Shown here in pieces: positions 22,977 to 34,760 of a stretch of DNA of 64,000 nt; position 1 is the stretch's first letter, and every line of letters starts with the position of its first letter. The position numbers and the translations under genes were made by a program. The DNA is from Cristatella mucedo (lineage: Eukaryota > Bryozoa > Phylactolaemata > Cristatellidae): assembly GCA_009760855.2 (NCBI GenBank), contig WPIO01000256.1, positions 1 through 64,000 on the forward strand, in the 5' to 3' direction. The notes below the pieces were generated by a model that saw only the letters and a program-made list of their open reading frames with translations, ran no database searches and was not told where the DNA came from.

Positions 22977-25760
22977 TCTTTGGAGCCTCCTTCGCTTGAG
23001 ATCGAGAATGTCGAATGTGGCTGATGTACAATTACTGAAAAGCTTACGTACCACAATCCGCTGTCTGACAACATCAACAGTGGGCAGTTCAAAATAACAA
23101 TAAAATATTTCTGGTTCACCTCGGAACCACTAGACCACTTTCTAGTCACTTGGCGTGTGCTGGGAAAGGAACACGATTCAGCTAATGTGGGATAACGTTC
23201 TCAAATTCAGCACGTATTAGTTAGTATATGAACAACAATCCGTGCGAATAGAGCACACGGTGCGAGGAGTAGGCTTATTTTTAAATTCATTAATTTAATC
23301 TTGAAGTGGAAATTATTCTTAATGGCAAGCAAGATCCAGAAAAGGAAGAGATTTAAACATGAATGAAAAAGCCTTTGATGCAATAGTTGCTTGAGCAAGA
23401 GGCAGTCCGAGTCGGTGAAATGTATTGGGGCAAGCACACCGCTTGCGGCAGACGAGCCTGGCTGCAAAGCCTTGCATCTGCTGCAAGCTTCATGTTGAGC
23501 AGGCCGGACGACCTGGGAGTTAAGGCTGCCACCGAATACTCACCGCAAGCCGCCGAGGCTTAAAATTGGCTGCAGACAACTCTCCTGCCTAGCAACCAAT
23601 TTGCTCCGAGTGGCGTTGTGGCATCGCGGCATATCGGTATGTTTGCATCGAGTCATCAAGTCTAAACAGGACTGAGCTAACTGATGGATGAGCAACACCG
23701 CCGAGCACTTATCTAAGCAAATGGCAGATTTTTTAAATAATCCCGTCAGCTTTTCTCACGACCTTCTTAACATTCGTTGTGCTTGTCGTGCGAAGCTACT
23801 CAAGACTCTAGACCTAGCAAAGCCTCCATTGTTCAAAAGCGGGCGATGTATCGCCTGGCACCAGCCATTTCGACACCGTCTCCGTTGGCATCGGCAGCTT
23901 TACAAAGCAGCGAGGACCATACGCCGACCGGCGTCTCCTGCTGCTTGGATTGCTGCCAGCCACTCGCTACTGGGCAGCGTGCAGTTTCGCTGGCACGCTT
24001 CCGATCTAAGCCCGCCGTAGGCGCTTTTTTGACAATCTGCCCAGCTGATGCGGGCGGTGGTCCGTCTCTTTTCAGGTCGCTCAGCCACTCTCGGCGATAT
24101 TTGCTCCTCCTCCTCCTCCTCCTAATAGATGAACGCAACGGTCGGAGCGAGCGTCTGCCGCACGTGCGGCTTCCACTCTAGCGATCGCCACTCGCTCGAT
24201 TAGCCCTCTGCGACTGCCTCTGCCAGTCTGCGACGTCACGCGACATTCATCTTGCCGCCCGGCAAAACGTCGCAGGGGCGCCTATCTAGTCGTCTGCACG
24301 GGTCAGCTGACCTTGCACTCTGGCCGGGCAGCTGGCGAACCAAGCTGCATAACTAACGCTTGAAGCCGTCGCTCGGCTGGACCGTGGCCGGATTGTAGGC
24401 CTGAACGCCGCCGCTCTGCTGGCAGTCTCCCTCTTTCCTTCTGGCGCTACTCCGCGGGGTCACGCTGGGTCACCACGGTAACCGTCGTTGGGCTACCGGC
24501 GCACAGCGACAGAGCGAATCGGTCGCTACGTTCCGTCGCCGTCCTGTAGCGGCGTCGCTCGAGGGCGGGACAAACGAGCTGACCCGGTGACGCGTGTGTG
24601 TGCGCCTGTGGCTTCTCGGCCGCCGCGATGTATGCCCCGCCTGCGACCGGTGGTTGAGCCTTTGGCGTAAGCATGCGGCCCACCGCCAGAGAGGCACTCC
24701 AGTATCTGTGGTGAGTCAGTCAGCCCCCAGCTCGTACATATACCCGCTAGGGAATAGGATGAGAATCTTTATTCACTGCTTGTTCACTGCTCACATTCAT
24801 CCGCTCGCGTCATTGTGTCTTCGTGAGACTCCACTAGCGCTGCTGCCGCCGGTGACACGGTAACGTAACACGCGTCAGCTTGTTCCTCTAGAGAAGGGCG
24901 TCCCGGTCTGCCACTGTCTCTACCTGAAAACCTGGAAGTCGTGGTCTGCTCGTGGCGAAACCTAGGCCTTTAGGGACCCGGGCCGTAATCACTTTGAATA
25001 GGACGGGTTTTTCATAGTTCCTTGCCACCATTGTCACTACAACTCATCAAACTTTCCGTTGTCTCCAACTTGTTTCTGGGGAACAGCTGAACCATCGAAG
25101 AAGCTTATTCACCATTTATAGCTGGCTTTGAAGTAGCCGATACAAGAAAGCAATGCTAAAAATGGCTGCATGCAAGCTGAAGAACGAAACTAGGAATCGG
25201 GTTGTACATTAACACACTTGTATTATAGGCGAAATATGCAAATGAATAAAAACATCTTTGCTAGAATGAATTCTAACGTACTAACGTACTAACGTACTAA
25301 CAGGTTAGCGAATATGAAAGTCGCAAAATATGTGTTAATAGACCAGGCTCAGTCCAAGTTGGTAGAAGCACGCTCATACTCAGTTTAGTCGGAAGTTGTC
25401 TGATGTCTCAATTCGGTTCTAGTTTGCAATCTGTCTCGTGAATTGCGACCCCCAGGCTAAGCTGTAACTACATGTAGCGCACAAGTACTCGGCCCTGAAT
25501 TGCGTTTCAGTGAGCCCAATTTATTAGTGGCTCATGTATCGTGCGTATTGAGAGATGCGTGTTTCATAATGCTTGACCTTGTATATGTTACTCGATATAA
25601 GCCTGCAATAACTGGGAGTAAGAAAACTACGCAGCTATTGACCAGCTCAGAACATCTGCACATTTTTGAAGCGCGACTCATTTTTAACTCATATCTGAAG
25701 CAGTAGCATGAGTAGTAACCGGTAGTGAACTCGAATCGAACGATGGTAAAAGCAAATTGC
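22977..25760 (+). repeat. module M post-CT part, pass 2b
   Basis: The fullest copy of this part. It matches 9,956-12,240 and 48,350-49,930, with landmarks cttcgcttgagatcgagaat, gacaatctgcccagctgatg and accaggctcagtccaagttg. A small local triplication of ctaacgtact stands at 25,275-25,300. Open frames in the GC-rich centre (23,690-24,700) lie on both strands and do not survive in the sister copies. Confidence 0.7.
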
Positions 25761-25839
25761 CTGTTAGGCTTAAAAATTAGCTGATAAAGAACTAGGGAAC
25801 TTATTTCTAAAAATGGGCTAGCAGTCACATCTCCTATAA

Positions 25840-26329
25840 CTTGTACATGAAATCTAGGGGTCCTGTTTCAAAGTGACCTTTTACCAGACTGCGTCAACAG
25901 CTTCTCTGTGAAGTCTGTCTAATCTCAATTACGTAAAACTGCGAACCCTGGGGCGGCTTTGACAATATTATTATATTGAAGTTGGCCAATGTAAAAATGA
26001 CTTCCCGTTTTGACTTCAACAGTGCAATATTCCCAGGTACACTCACCGTTAGTGCAAAAATAGGCAGCAAAACTTGTCAGTCATGAAGTTCGCACTTGCC
26101 TTATTACACCCCTTCTTACCGACCTTAACTGGCTTCTATCAAGTAGAATATCAACTTTAGGATTGTATCATTTAATTTTAGATCCCTTTCTGGTCTATCT
26201 CGCGCCTAAATATTCAAAATACTTGAAAACTCAAACCAGGCGTCGTAACAGCCACCCTTAAGACTCGAGCTATTTAATTGTGCTTCAAACGAACCTCTAA
26301 TCCCTTTGGAAACCTTGCATTTAGTTTTT
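25840..26329 (+). pseudogene. degraded LINE-A coding remnant, plus orientation
   Basis: The text cacttgccttattacacccc and ccgaccttaactggcttcta matches the LINE-A ITPLL and LHW region. It carries many substitutions and small deletions. An equivalent copy lies at 50,030-50,515, in the same relation to the module. Confidence 0.7.
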
Positions 26330-26840
26330 GTTAATAATAATAATAGTAATAATGGACTTGATTAACTACCCTCAGAGAACTCAATCTCTTTTAGGCGCTT
26401 TACATTTGCAGCAGAGGAAACACGATCGAGTGGTGAGTGGTATCATGCTCGATAAACAACATGAATAACATGGTTAGGGGTGACATGCACTGCGTCAGTA
26501 TGCAAACGTGGTTAGTGGCAGCATGCACAGTATCAGCACACTCAAGTATAAACAGGACGAATCACAGGGATCCAGTAAATGCTGTCATAAATAGGTTCGT
26601 TTTTAGTTTCTTTTAAAATGTGATCAAGTTAGGTAATGTCGTGCCGGAAGTCGGGAGTGAGTTCCAGGCTTTGGGAGCATACGAACTTAATGCACGGTCT
26701 CCAAGAGATGGTTTATTTGCTTCCAACGCGCGAAACTCGATCCAGCTACCATCATGAAGAATCTTAATGACATTCAAAAAAGGATTCAAAAAACGAACTA
26801 ATTTCTGACAGCATTTGCTGAGTCAATGCGAGCTATCTTT
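26330..26840 (-). pseudogene. degraded LINE-A 3' part, minus orientation
   Basis: (AAT)n, the reversed hairpin (caatctcttttaggcgcttt), the 3' untranslated region (ggttaggggtgacatgcac) and the C-terminal coding part follow in the order expected for a minus-strand copy. It abuts the plus-strand remnant, so two LINE-A pieces point towards each other. Confidence 0.75.
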
Positions 26841-27424
26841 TTTATGCTTATGCCTTCTGCCATCGTGCCTGTTATAACGAAGCAGTTGCAATACTTCCTT
26901 TCCAGCATGTGTAAATTGCCAAGACAAAGATTTATCTGTCTAAGGATGCTATACACATGTCTTATTGTTCTTAGCAGTTTTACGATTACTGTTATTGTCA
27001 TTATCTGCCACGGCGGGTCTCATGCCAACGTTTGATAGAGTTGATGGCCTCACTTTCTTGCAAGCCTATTGCTTTGCCTGGGAATTGCACTGGGATTTCT
27101 TTTCTACAGCATGTATCCGATGCGTTTGTGCTAATTCCAGAGATTGTATGTCAAGATCCATCGGCCGCCTGGTTAGCCTTTGAATTATTGTTAACTCAGA
27201 GTCTGCATCAAGTCCCCAATCTTTTCACAATTTCTACTCTCACTCTTGATGACGGAACCGCCAGGCATAACCTACCTAGTCTTTCGTAGCCATGCCGATG
27301 ACACACATGCGTACCCCAGCGTGCTGACCTTTCCCAGTCTTCCGCAGCTCCAGACTCCTTCAATCGCTTCGCAGCTCACATTGCCGATATTAGTGGAGAC
27401 ACGGAAGGCCAGGAGGCAACGAGC
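26841..27424 (+). repeat. module M distal end, then unassigned DNA
   Basis: The stretch up to about 27,095 (caacgtttgatagagttgat, tattgctttgcc) matches 51,030-51,260 and marks the last point where passes 2b and 3 agree. Nothing is recognised from 27,100 to 27,424. Confidence 0.55.
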
Positions 27425-27555
27425 TCACTCTTCACGACCGAGGTCGTGGGTTCAAATACTTTAGTGGGCGATCCTGGTTTATTGCCAACTGCCAGCGGTG
27501 GTGATAGCCGTTAAGGCTATTTTGCCGCTCTATAAATGAGGCTAAGTAAAATTAT
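27425..27555 (+). repeat. SINE-2 copy, 5' truncated
   Basis: B-box gaggtcgtgggttcaaatac, body ggcgatcctggtttattgcc and end ggtggtgatagccgttaagg, then ctataaatgaggctaagtaa. This is the cleanest view of the SINE-2 3' end in the window. Confidence 0.8.
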
Positions 27556-27949
27556 TTTGAGTTTTTAGTTATCAGGAATCGTCTTTTATGTGCTTTTGCA
27601 CGATGCATGTCATTGTCGCTAATCAGCTTATATTTCTCCTGTCTTTTCCACGTGACTTGCCTAGAATGAGATCTGTACTTTAGGAACATTAGCGGCTTTT
27701 ACTATGTCATGTAGCAGATTCAATCCGACTTGATTAAGCTTGAAGCCGACCAGAATAGCAGGGGAAACGGTTGCAGATTAATACTCAATTTCAGTTAAAA
27801 GCATACGGATTCATTAGCGAAATGCTTGCCGAAATTTTGCTCGAACACGAAATGGAAACTCGAAGCTAAGGTTTCTAACCCCAAAAGTTCAGTGCTAAAA
27901 GGTTTGCTAGATACAATATCGGTGTCATAGTCAAGCGTTTCTTAAGGAC
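27556..27949. other. unassigned AT-rich DNA
   Basis: No gene, repeat family or structured signal is recognised. Confidence 0.45.
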
Positions 27950-28135
27950 CGTGTGCATGCTGCCACTAACCACATTTGCATGCTGACCCTGTGCATGTCA
28001 CCCCTAACCACGTCATTCATTAGGCATGATTTTACTCACCGTTGATTTGCATTTCCCTCTGCAGCAAATGTAAAGCGCCTAGAGAGAGATTGAGTTCTCT
28101 GAGGATGCTTTATCAAATGCATTATTATTATTACT
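27950..28135 (+). repeat. LINE-A 3' untranslated region and tail
   Basis: The text gtgcatgctgccactaacca, the hairpin arms aaagcgcc and gatgctttat, and a (att)n tail are present. The body is absent. Confidence 0.85.
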
Positions 28136-28549
28136 AAAGTTCGCCCTTCACTAGTTGCGTTAAAGGCACGCCGTTTGTGAAGTTCAAAGGTCTGACGCTC
28201 GCGATACCCCGAAGATAATGACGCAGTGCTCGATATTCGGCTTTCTGTGGGAGAAAAAATATCCTACTAGAAAACGTACAAATGCTAGCCTGTATTTTAT
28301 GGCTGATGCGACATGTTACTGCCAGCCGACTTATAGAAACTTCTCCGACAGAGAACTGCGATCAGATTATTTTCAAGCACCCGTTGAAATGGCGTACTGT
28401 CGATGGCTGCAGAGAGTATATACGTTAATAATTTACTGGGAAATGAGATCCAGTTTAATTTATAAGAGCACTTCTTGAAAACGCACAGCCGGCTATGCTG
28501 GAGACGTCGCTCACGACGCAAATTGGTTTTCATAGGCAGCAGCCCACAC
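28136..28549. other. unassigned DNA
   Basis: An 86-codon open frame on the plus strand (28,218-28,478) shows no recognised motif and has no repeat copy elsewhere in the window. I do not call it a gene. Confidence 0.4.
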
Positions 28550-29060
28550 TTTGTACTCTCCTCCGACTGAGATCCTAAGGCAAAGGCATTTCCGAGCTGC
28601 AGTTATTTGCCCACAAAGATGCTGCAGCAACAGCCAGGATGCAGCAGTAGCTGGCGCTGAGCAGCTCGAGCGAGCATTTGTGCGTCTGCAGTGTGTGTAC
28701 GGTCCGAGTAAGAGCAGCCGCCGAGCCGATGTCGGCGGTGGGGGAAGGGCTAGTCGGCTTTCGACGTGACTGTAGGCTGGCGTCGAAGGCCCGTCAGTAG
28801 GCGGGTGCGAGCACAAAATCGCCAGCCACCCATGCGTTCATGGCACGCGAATCCGACGCTGCAAACGCCCAAGCAATCGAGGCCGGTGGCTCGATGGTTT
28901 GGTCTAAGTACCATTAAGCCAACCGCAACCGCAGCCACAGCCGACGGTTACTGCGAGGTGCTCCGGCGATGGGCACGAGTTTCCTGGGAGCGCGATCGTC
29001 TGAGCGGCGGCGTCGAGACGGAGCTTCGCTGGGCGGCGGCTGCTTTAACGGATGAAATGA
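28550..29060 (+). repeat. block J plus an isolated module D2 block
   Basis: The stretch 28,555-28,655 (actgagatcctaaggcaaag, ttgcccacaaagatgc) matches 52,050-52,135. It leads into D2 text (gatgtcggcggtgggggaag, ggttactgcgaggtgctccg) like that at 15.8-16.1 kb. The D2 text stops where a simple gaatgaatga run begins. Confidence 0.65.
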
Positions 29061-29667
29061 ATGAATGAAGTGGCTTAAAAGTGACTTACAGAACCGTGGA
29101 ATTAATGTGCTGCTGAACCGTGCAAGCCTGGGAGATGTATGGTTTTCGATGCACAGATTTCTGATCATTAGGAGGATGGCAGACACCACAGACTGAATGT
29201 GACCGGCATGTGATAAGTCAGAAGAATTGGGTAATAGTCATTTGTTTGGGTAATAGTCATTTGTTTGCACACTATGTCTTGAAAGCCTGCGTTCTCTTAA
29301 TTTTAGTTCATAATTTGATTAATCAGCATGCAGTGCAGTGGGCGGAACATCGCCACCATGTTGCCCCGCCCTAGCCTGACTGGCCAGGAGTGCGAAACGT
29401 CTCTGCAGCAGGGAGCATACCGCTGATTGGGTGGAGGCATGATTGAATGGCCACCCAGTGATGCGATCTTCTCCACCCGGTCTCTCGTTCAGCTCCCGTA
29501 ATCATGAGTGGACGTGTCGTCGGTCTCCAGCTCGCGGACGTGTACTGCTCGCGAAGAGTATTGCGAATTCGGTTACATCTTGTAGAGAGGTCAGTGACTT
29601 CTTCTACTATCGGTGCTTGCTGCACCACATACAAGCTCGTCAACCGTCAAGCTGAAGACGACCCGTA
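29061..29667. other. unassigned DNA
   Basis: A 24-base string containing gggtaatagtcatttgtttg is tandemly duplicated near 29,228-29,268. No gene is recognised. Confidence 0.4.
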
Positions 29668-29803
29668 CAAATTGGTTAGTCTAGCGGTTAAGGTGCTCAC
29701 CCCGACCGACCGATGTCGTGGGCTCGAGCCCCGAGGCATATCTGAAGCGCCGGAATAGAGATCATGTTCTCCTGGGGCGCTATATAAATGAATTATATAT
29801 TTT
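29668..29803 (+). repeat. SINE-1 copy, the best preserved
   Basis: A-box-like ggttagtctagcggttaagg, B-box gtcgtgggctcgagcccc, outer arms agcgcc and ggcgct, an inner hairpin around atcatgttct, and the tail atataaatgaattatatatt. It sits in otherwise unassigned sequence. Confidence 0.85.
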
Positions 29804-31824
29804 GTGAACCTGACGATTGACTCGATCAAGCAGCCTTACTCTACTACAAACTTAGCGACAAACCAACAACCAAGTACTGGTACGTTATGACCTTCACTAC
29901 TACACCGCCACTCGGCGCTCGTCGGTAACGCTCCCCTCCACATGTGTGCTGTCGGCTACGTCTCAATGCCGCCGCCGACCAGGCGTTGTTCGGCTCCGAC
30001 TACGCCGCCACTATGTGCTGTTTGCAGACTCCTGCCTCAACATGGGCGCTGCATGGCAACTACGCCGCCGCCTACGGCAAGCAACCACTGGGCCAGGTAC
30101 CAGGCTCGAGCTTGCCTGACATTTTCGCCCTCACCTGTTTGCTGCGTTCGTCGCACCGCTTGGCGTAACGTCGCTTGGCTCATTCCGCGCGACTGGGGGG
30201 AGCCTTGGTGGGCGCGTCATCGCCGTCACGTGGTTCCGCCTCCAGCCGAAGCTCTGTCGGCTAAGGGGATAGCCTCCGAAATACCCCTGGTTTATCCAAA
30301 AAACATGGTCACTTTTTTAAATTCGCGTATTAAAGATAAACTAGTTAAAAATGCAAGCTCAAATTTTGGTGGTTGTTAGATGACTGTTACGTGGTTCTCA
30401 AAAAATTCCTATGTTGGACCTATTTAAACCGGAAGTAGTACATCGACCTCAACAAAATAATTTTCTTTGACAAATAACTGACCGGAACTACGGTTTTCTG
30501 GTGAGCTCTGCGAATATAAGCTACTCAGCCCTAAACGGACCCTCAAAAAATAACTGGAAACGATAAAACGTAAAAATTTCCCGGAAATGACGCGATTTGC
30601 CTCATACTTGCAGTGGTAAAATGTGATGCAATATTGCTGGTTCGAGCAGGTCTCGAGGCTTCTAAATAAATAGATAATGTCTGAACAGGGAAGCAGATAA
30701 CTGTTCATCGTGAACATATCACTATCCAAGTTGTATGCGGTAAATGCTAAATCAAGTTTCGCTTCTTCGCGAAGTGGAACGATTATGGTAAGAATGGTAT
30801 TATGATAGTGACAATTTGTTCATAATATTGAACATCTTGGTTGAGCGGTTAGAATTTTCTTACAGTTGCCACTCTGCATTCATTTGAAAGATGCAACTGA
30901 GCTAGTGACTACAGATGGCTACTGATTTTTGAGTTAGTGATAAAAAAAAGTTGGAAGCCATTAAGCTTAGCTAGCAACGACCCCTGGCTCGCAACGTTTT
31001 GAACGTGTCTAATAATGAACCAATTTGTGGGACCTTATCGATAGAACTTTAATGTGAATTGTATTAAGCAATTTGAAGCTTAATCCTGCTCTATGACAAA
31101 ATGTATGAGTCTGTTTTGTAGACAAGGGCAGAGAGAAATATTCAAAAGATACGGCAAGGTGCTTCGTCGACGTCATTGAGTCGCGTGGCGATAACGCGAT
31201 CCGGGCTTTTGTTGAATCTATGGAGTCAAAATACATCGAAAGTACAGATCTGGCTCAAGCTCTGACGAATTTAGGATTGTGTTGGATTCTGACTTAGATC
31301 ACCTAGCTCGGACGCTGGGTGCGTCAGCCCACTAGCTGGCTGTGTCAGCCCCATTCATCATCAGATGCCAGATGTTTGAATGCATGTTTGGTAGATGTGT
31401 GAAGGCGCTTTCACATTTTACTCTGGCTTGCTTGTTGGGATTACGGAAGTTGCGGCCGCTAACTTTCACGCTAAAAGACAACTTGTTTTGTGCTTCTGAA
31501 GAAATTTGATTTTGTCGTGGTACCAACTAACACCATGATTAACTGTAAATAAATCTTGCCGTGGTTGCTCAAGAAACACAGTGGCCGTTGATTAAACCAT
31601 TCCAGTTCAATGATCGGCAAATAAAACTGTAGTCGATCGTCTGGTACGGCATTTTTGGGCGAATATTTGCTTCACCAATACATGTTACATATTGAGGGGA
31701 AAGTCGAAATATGAGTCAAAATCGGAATTTTTTCCTTTTAATTGAAGTGATTTGTCGGAAATGCAAACACAAATTTTAAGAATTGACCGAATTCAGGAAC
31801 AAAGTAATAACATGCACCATAGTA
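29804..31824. other. unassigned DNA with block K
   Basis: The GC-rich part 29,880-30,270 has open frames rich in Ala, Pro and Arg but no domain. Block K (30,300-30,420: gtattaaagataaactagtt, gttgttagatgactgttacg) matches 33,840-33,950. The rest is AT-rich with nothing recognised. Confidence 0.45.
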
Positions 31825-31989
31825 GTAATAATACATTTGATAAAGCGTTCTCAGAAGAATGCTCAATAAGTAACAATGTTAACATGTACAGGATCAGCAT
31901 TCAAATTCGGTTAGTGGCAGCATGCAACAGCGTCAGCACTCACAAGCACAGAAAGAACGAATCACGGGACCCACTAACTGCTGTCATCA
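31825..31989 (-). repeat. LINE-A 3' untranslated region fragment
   Basis: The text tagtaataatacatttgata, then aggatcagcattcaaattcg and cgggacccactaactgctgt matches the LINE-A 3' end read on the minus strand. The hairpin is degraded. Confidence 0.7.
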
Positions 31990-33330
31990 ATAGAAGCGTG
32001 GCCAGTCGGCGCCGAGCCGTCAGATTCGGCGCCGCCATCGGCCGGGGCGCTCGCTGGGTCGTCCGCCAGCCGGCTCTTGCGAATGTCCTTCACCGGATCC
32101 ACCGTCCAGCTATCGTTCAAGGTCGACTAATGGCCGGATATGGCGGCCGGACCCTTCGACAGAGTCGCCGAGCCGTGCTGGCAAAAGTCGCCGCCCTTGG
32201 TTCAGCTTCGCGGCGGCACCGCGCGGCAGCAGCTGGACGATGGAGACGGAGGCATCCGCCAGCGTCCGCTGCCGCAGAGGCTGCTTCTACTGCCGCCACT
32301 ATCTCGCCTCCAGCAGGCGACGACTCGCGGCAGCCCGTCCGGCACCATGCCTATTAGAAGATAAACTGAAGCAAGAGATGGCTGCTGCTGCGGCGATGGC
32401 GCAATTCAATGATTTGATATTTTACGAGCGTAAGTGTCTGCCGGAACCGGAGCTGGCAGTGTGAAATAGGACGGAGGAAAAACCGGTGTTACGCTACGAG
32501 CTGCGACGAAATAAAATAGTGTTGAAGCCCCCTTGGTGTCCGCGTTTCGTCGTTTGTGTACCGACGCCTGCGTGCTGACCGAGCATCAGCTTACACACGG
32601 CTCGTCGAGCGCGACGCAGGTGCTACACAGAGCAGGATGAATCGCACGGGGAGGCCGAGTGAGGCAGCGATCACCGGCTTGAGCGCGTCAGGAACCGCAA
32701 CTGAAATGTCTCGTACCGCTCCCGGCTCGCGATGGGTGGGAGTGTAGAATTTGCGCAGCACTCGCACTGTGAACCGGCGAGCCAACGGATGTAGATTAGC
32801 GTGAGACAACGCGGCTGACGGCCGCGAGCAAATTAGTCAATATCGTCGCAAACGGCACTTCCATACCTTCAAAGCGACGGCCTGCGGAATCGCTTCTAAC
32901 CTCGCTGGGCGGCTGTTCCTCTGAGCGCAGCCGTCGTGGCTATCAAAAGGATCGGCAAATGGACTCAGCCAGCGCGCGCGCGATAGCAAGCCCGCGGTCA
33001 TCCATCACCTCCACATTTGCCCGACGGCATCGTTGCTCGACTCGAACTGCCGCCCTGCAGCGGCAGTAAACCTATTCGACAAAGCGGCGACCTCAGACCG
33101 ATAGGCTATGGCGGCTTCTACGCTATGGCGGAGACGCAGTCGGCGAAGTCGGCGAAATCGGAATAGCGGTACGAAAGGAGCGAGCCAACGCCGGATGTAC
33201 GGCCGGCTTCGCGTCGTGCGAAATTAATGGCTCATCGCACGGGCGGCAGCAGTGCAGGCGGAGATTAGCGTCCAAGTAAGACTGTCTGCCAGTGACCGCA
33301 GAGTTAACTTGAGCCTGGTAGCACTGGGGT
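31990..33330 (+). repeat. block F, copy 1 (GC-rich)
   Basis: It matches 37,228-38,765 in order (cttcgacagagtcgccgagc, gcatccgccagcgtccgctg, tcgtttgtgtaccgacgcct). Open frames on both strands are Ala/Arg-rich and differ between the copies, so coding is not supported. Confidence 0.65.
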
Positions 33331-33520
33331 ACGGACATGTCATTCTCAGCACGTTTCCTCGCCGGACATTTCCCCCAGGCATTTCCCCCGGACGTTTCCC
33401 CGCGGGCATTCCCCCCCCCCCAGGGCATTTCCCTGGGCATTTCCTTGGGCATTTCCCCCGGACATTTCCTCCCGGGCATTTCCTCTGGATATTTCCACAG
33501 GGCTACGACATTTCTCACCT
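33331..33520 (+). repeat. minisatellite with a gg(a/g)catttccccc unit
   Basis: About ten imperfect units of 12-16 bases, such as ggacatttcccccaggcatt, include a c-run at 33,410-33,421. Related short clusters occur at 22,700-22,815 and 48,060-48,150 just before CT tracts. Confidence 0.8.
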
Positions 33521-33528
33521 GGGGCATA

Positions 33529-33654
33529 GGATTTAGGGTTTTAGGGCTTAGGGTTTTAGGGTTTAGGGTTTGGGGTTTAGGGTTTAATGTTTAGAATTTA
33601 GCTTTTAGGGTGCAGAGTTTTATGGTTTTGGGTTCAGGGTATAGGGTTTAGAGT
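33529..33654 (+). repeat. degenerate TTTAGGG-like tract
   Basis: The tract begins with near-regular units of tttaggg or ttttaggg (gggtttagggtttggggttt) and decays to variants such as tttagaatttag. It resembles an interstitial telomere-type repeat, but the unit is not the usual animal TTAGGG. Confidence 0.75.
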
Positions 33655-33962
33655 AAATATACCTACATATATACTAACATGCGTTGTGCGGATTACTGTT
33701 AAAATTTGCACCTTTTATTGCTCGTTTTTCGTGATTGATCCGATTGGCCTATCAGTAGTTCATTGAGCAAAACATTCAAGTACAGTTTTTGTGATTAGAC
33801 TACTCATAAAGTCATCAAAAAATGTCCAAAATATTACGCTTCTGAAATTTACGTATTAAAAGATAGACTTATAATAAATGAAAACCGAATTTTCGTGGTT
33901 GTCAGATGACTGGAACGCGGTCAATCAAATTGCTATGTAAGACAGGCATTCTTCCTATCTAG
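33655..33962. other. AT-rich spacer with block K
   Basis: The stretch 33,840-33,950 matches 30,300-30,420. No gene is seen. Confidence 0.5.
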
Positions 33963-34079
33963 CATGAGTCAGTGCGTAGAACGAACTTTGAGTTCTATTG
34001 CGGCTCTTCTACCGCTAGATAAGAGTAGATACAGCGTCAGACGAACCTTTACCGGCAGAGCGCTAAGCAAACGTCTCGT

Positions 34080-34089
34080 CTATATAAAC
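34080..34089 (+). promoter_or_regulatory. TATA-like element in block E copy 2
   Basis: ctatataaac lies at the same distance from a downstream gctcagcagcagc run as in copy 1. This is a good TATA match but only a sequence prediction. Confidence 0.4.
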
Positions 34090-34705
34090 AGCTGCAGCCC
34101 CTATCCAGCGGAACCAGCGCTCAGCAGCAGCACGGGAGCAGTCTGCCGGGAATCTACAGACGCGCACGTCTCTTCCAAGTCCAGTGGCGGCTGCGTCCGC
34201 TGCAGAGCGGCAATGCAGTCACCTGCGAAAATAAATCTGCCTAAACAGCGGCGCGTCACGAGCGAGTGGCCGGTTGCTGCGATTGCACCGCGAGAGTGCA
34301 GGAGGACAGTCCGAGGAAGTCTAGGATCACGATGTGCCGCGCGTCAGTCGCAAGCTCCGTTTCTTGAAAACGCCAGAAAATTATCCACTCTGCAGTAGCC
34401 GCCGTGCGTGGGCGTGACGACGATCTTTCTGGACATGCCGTCGATCCGAAATATACATCGTAAGGCTTTACCTCTGCTTCTCTGGCTCGAATGCTCAGGT
34501 GCGGTTTTATTTAAATGACAGTACTGCCTCTGATCGGTAACCCAGCATTAAGAGACTCGGACTGTCGGCCGAAGGGGGCGGGGCGCGTTAGCTCGTCGCT
34601 AGTCAGCGATCTAGCAGCGGGCGAGGTCGCTCGCGTCCACCATACGCGAGGACACGCCGACGGCTTACTCGGCTGCCCACGCGTAGATGAGCGCGTCCGC
34701 TCAAG

Positions 34706-34760
34706 CTCGGCACTCGGGCCGCTCGCGCGGACGCCGCTTGAGCGGCCCGAGCGTGCCGAG
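34706..34760. other. strong hairpin in block E copy 2
   Basis: ctcggcactcgggccgctc pairs with gagcggcccgagcgtgccga in reverse complement with small bulges. The loop is about 15 bases (gcgcggacgccgctt). It is placed like the hairpin at 13,184-13,234. Confidence 0.75.

Noticed and set aside
29942-30379. A 145-codon Pro/Arg/Cys-rich frame
   Set aside because: No domain, no second copy and no splice context; the composition reflects local GC content.
31752-32357. A 201-codon Ala/Arg-rich frame in block F
   Set aside because: Block F copy 2 at 37.2 kb shifts frame and stops; high GC makes long chance frames likely on both strands.
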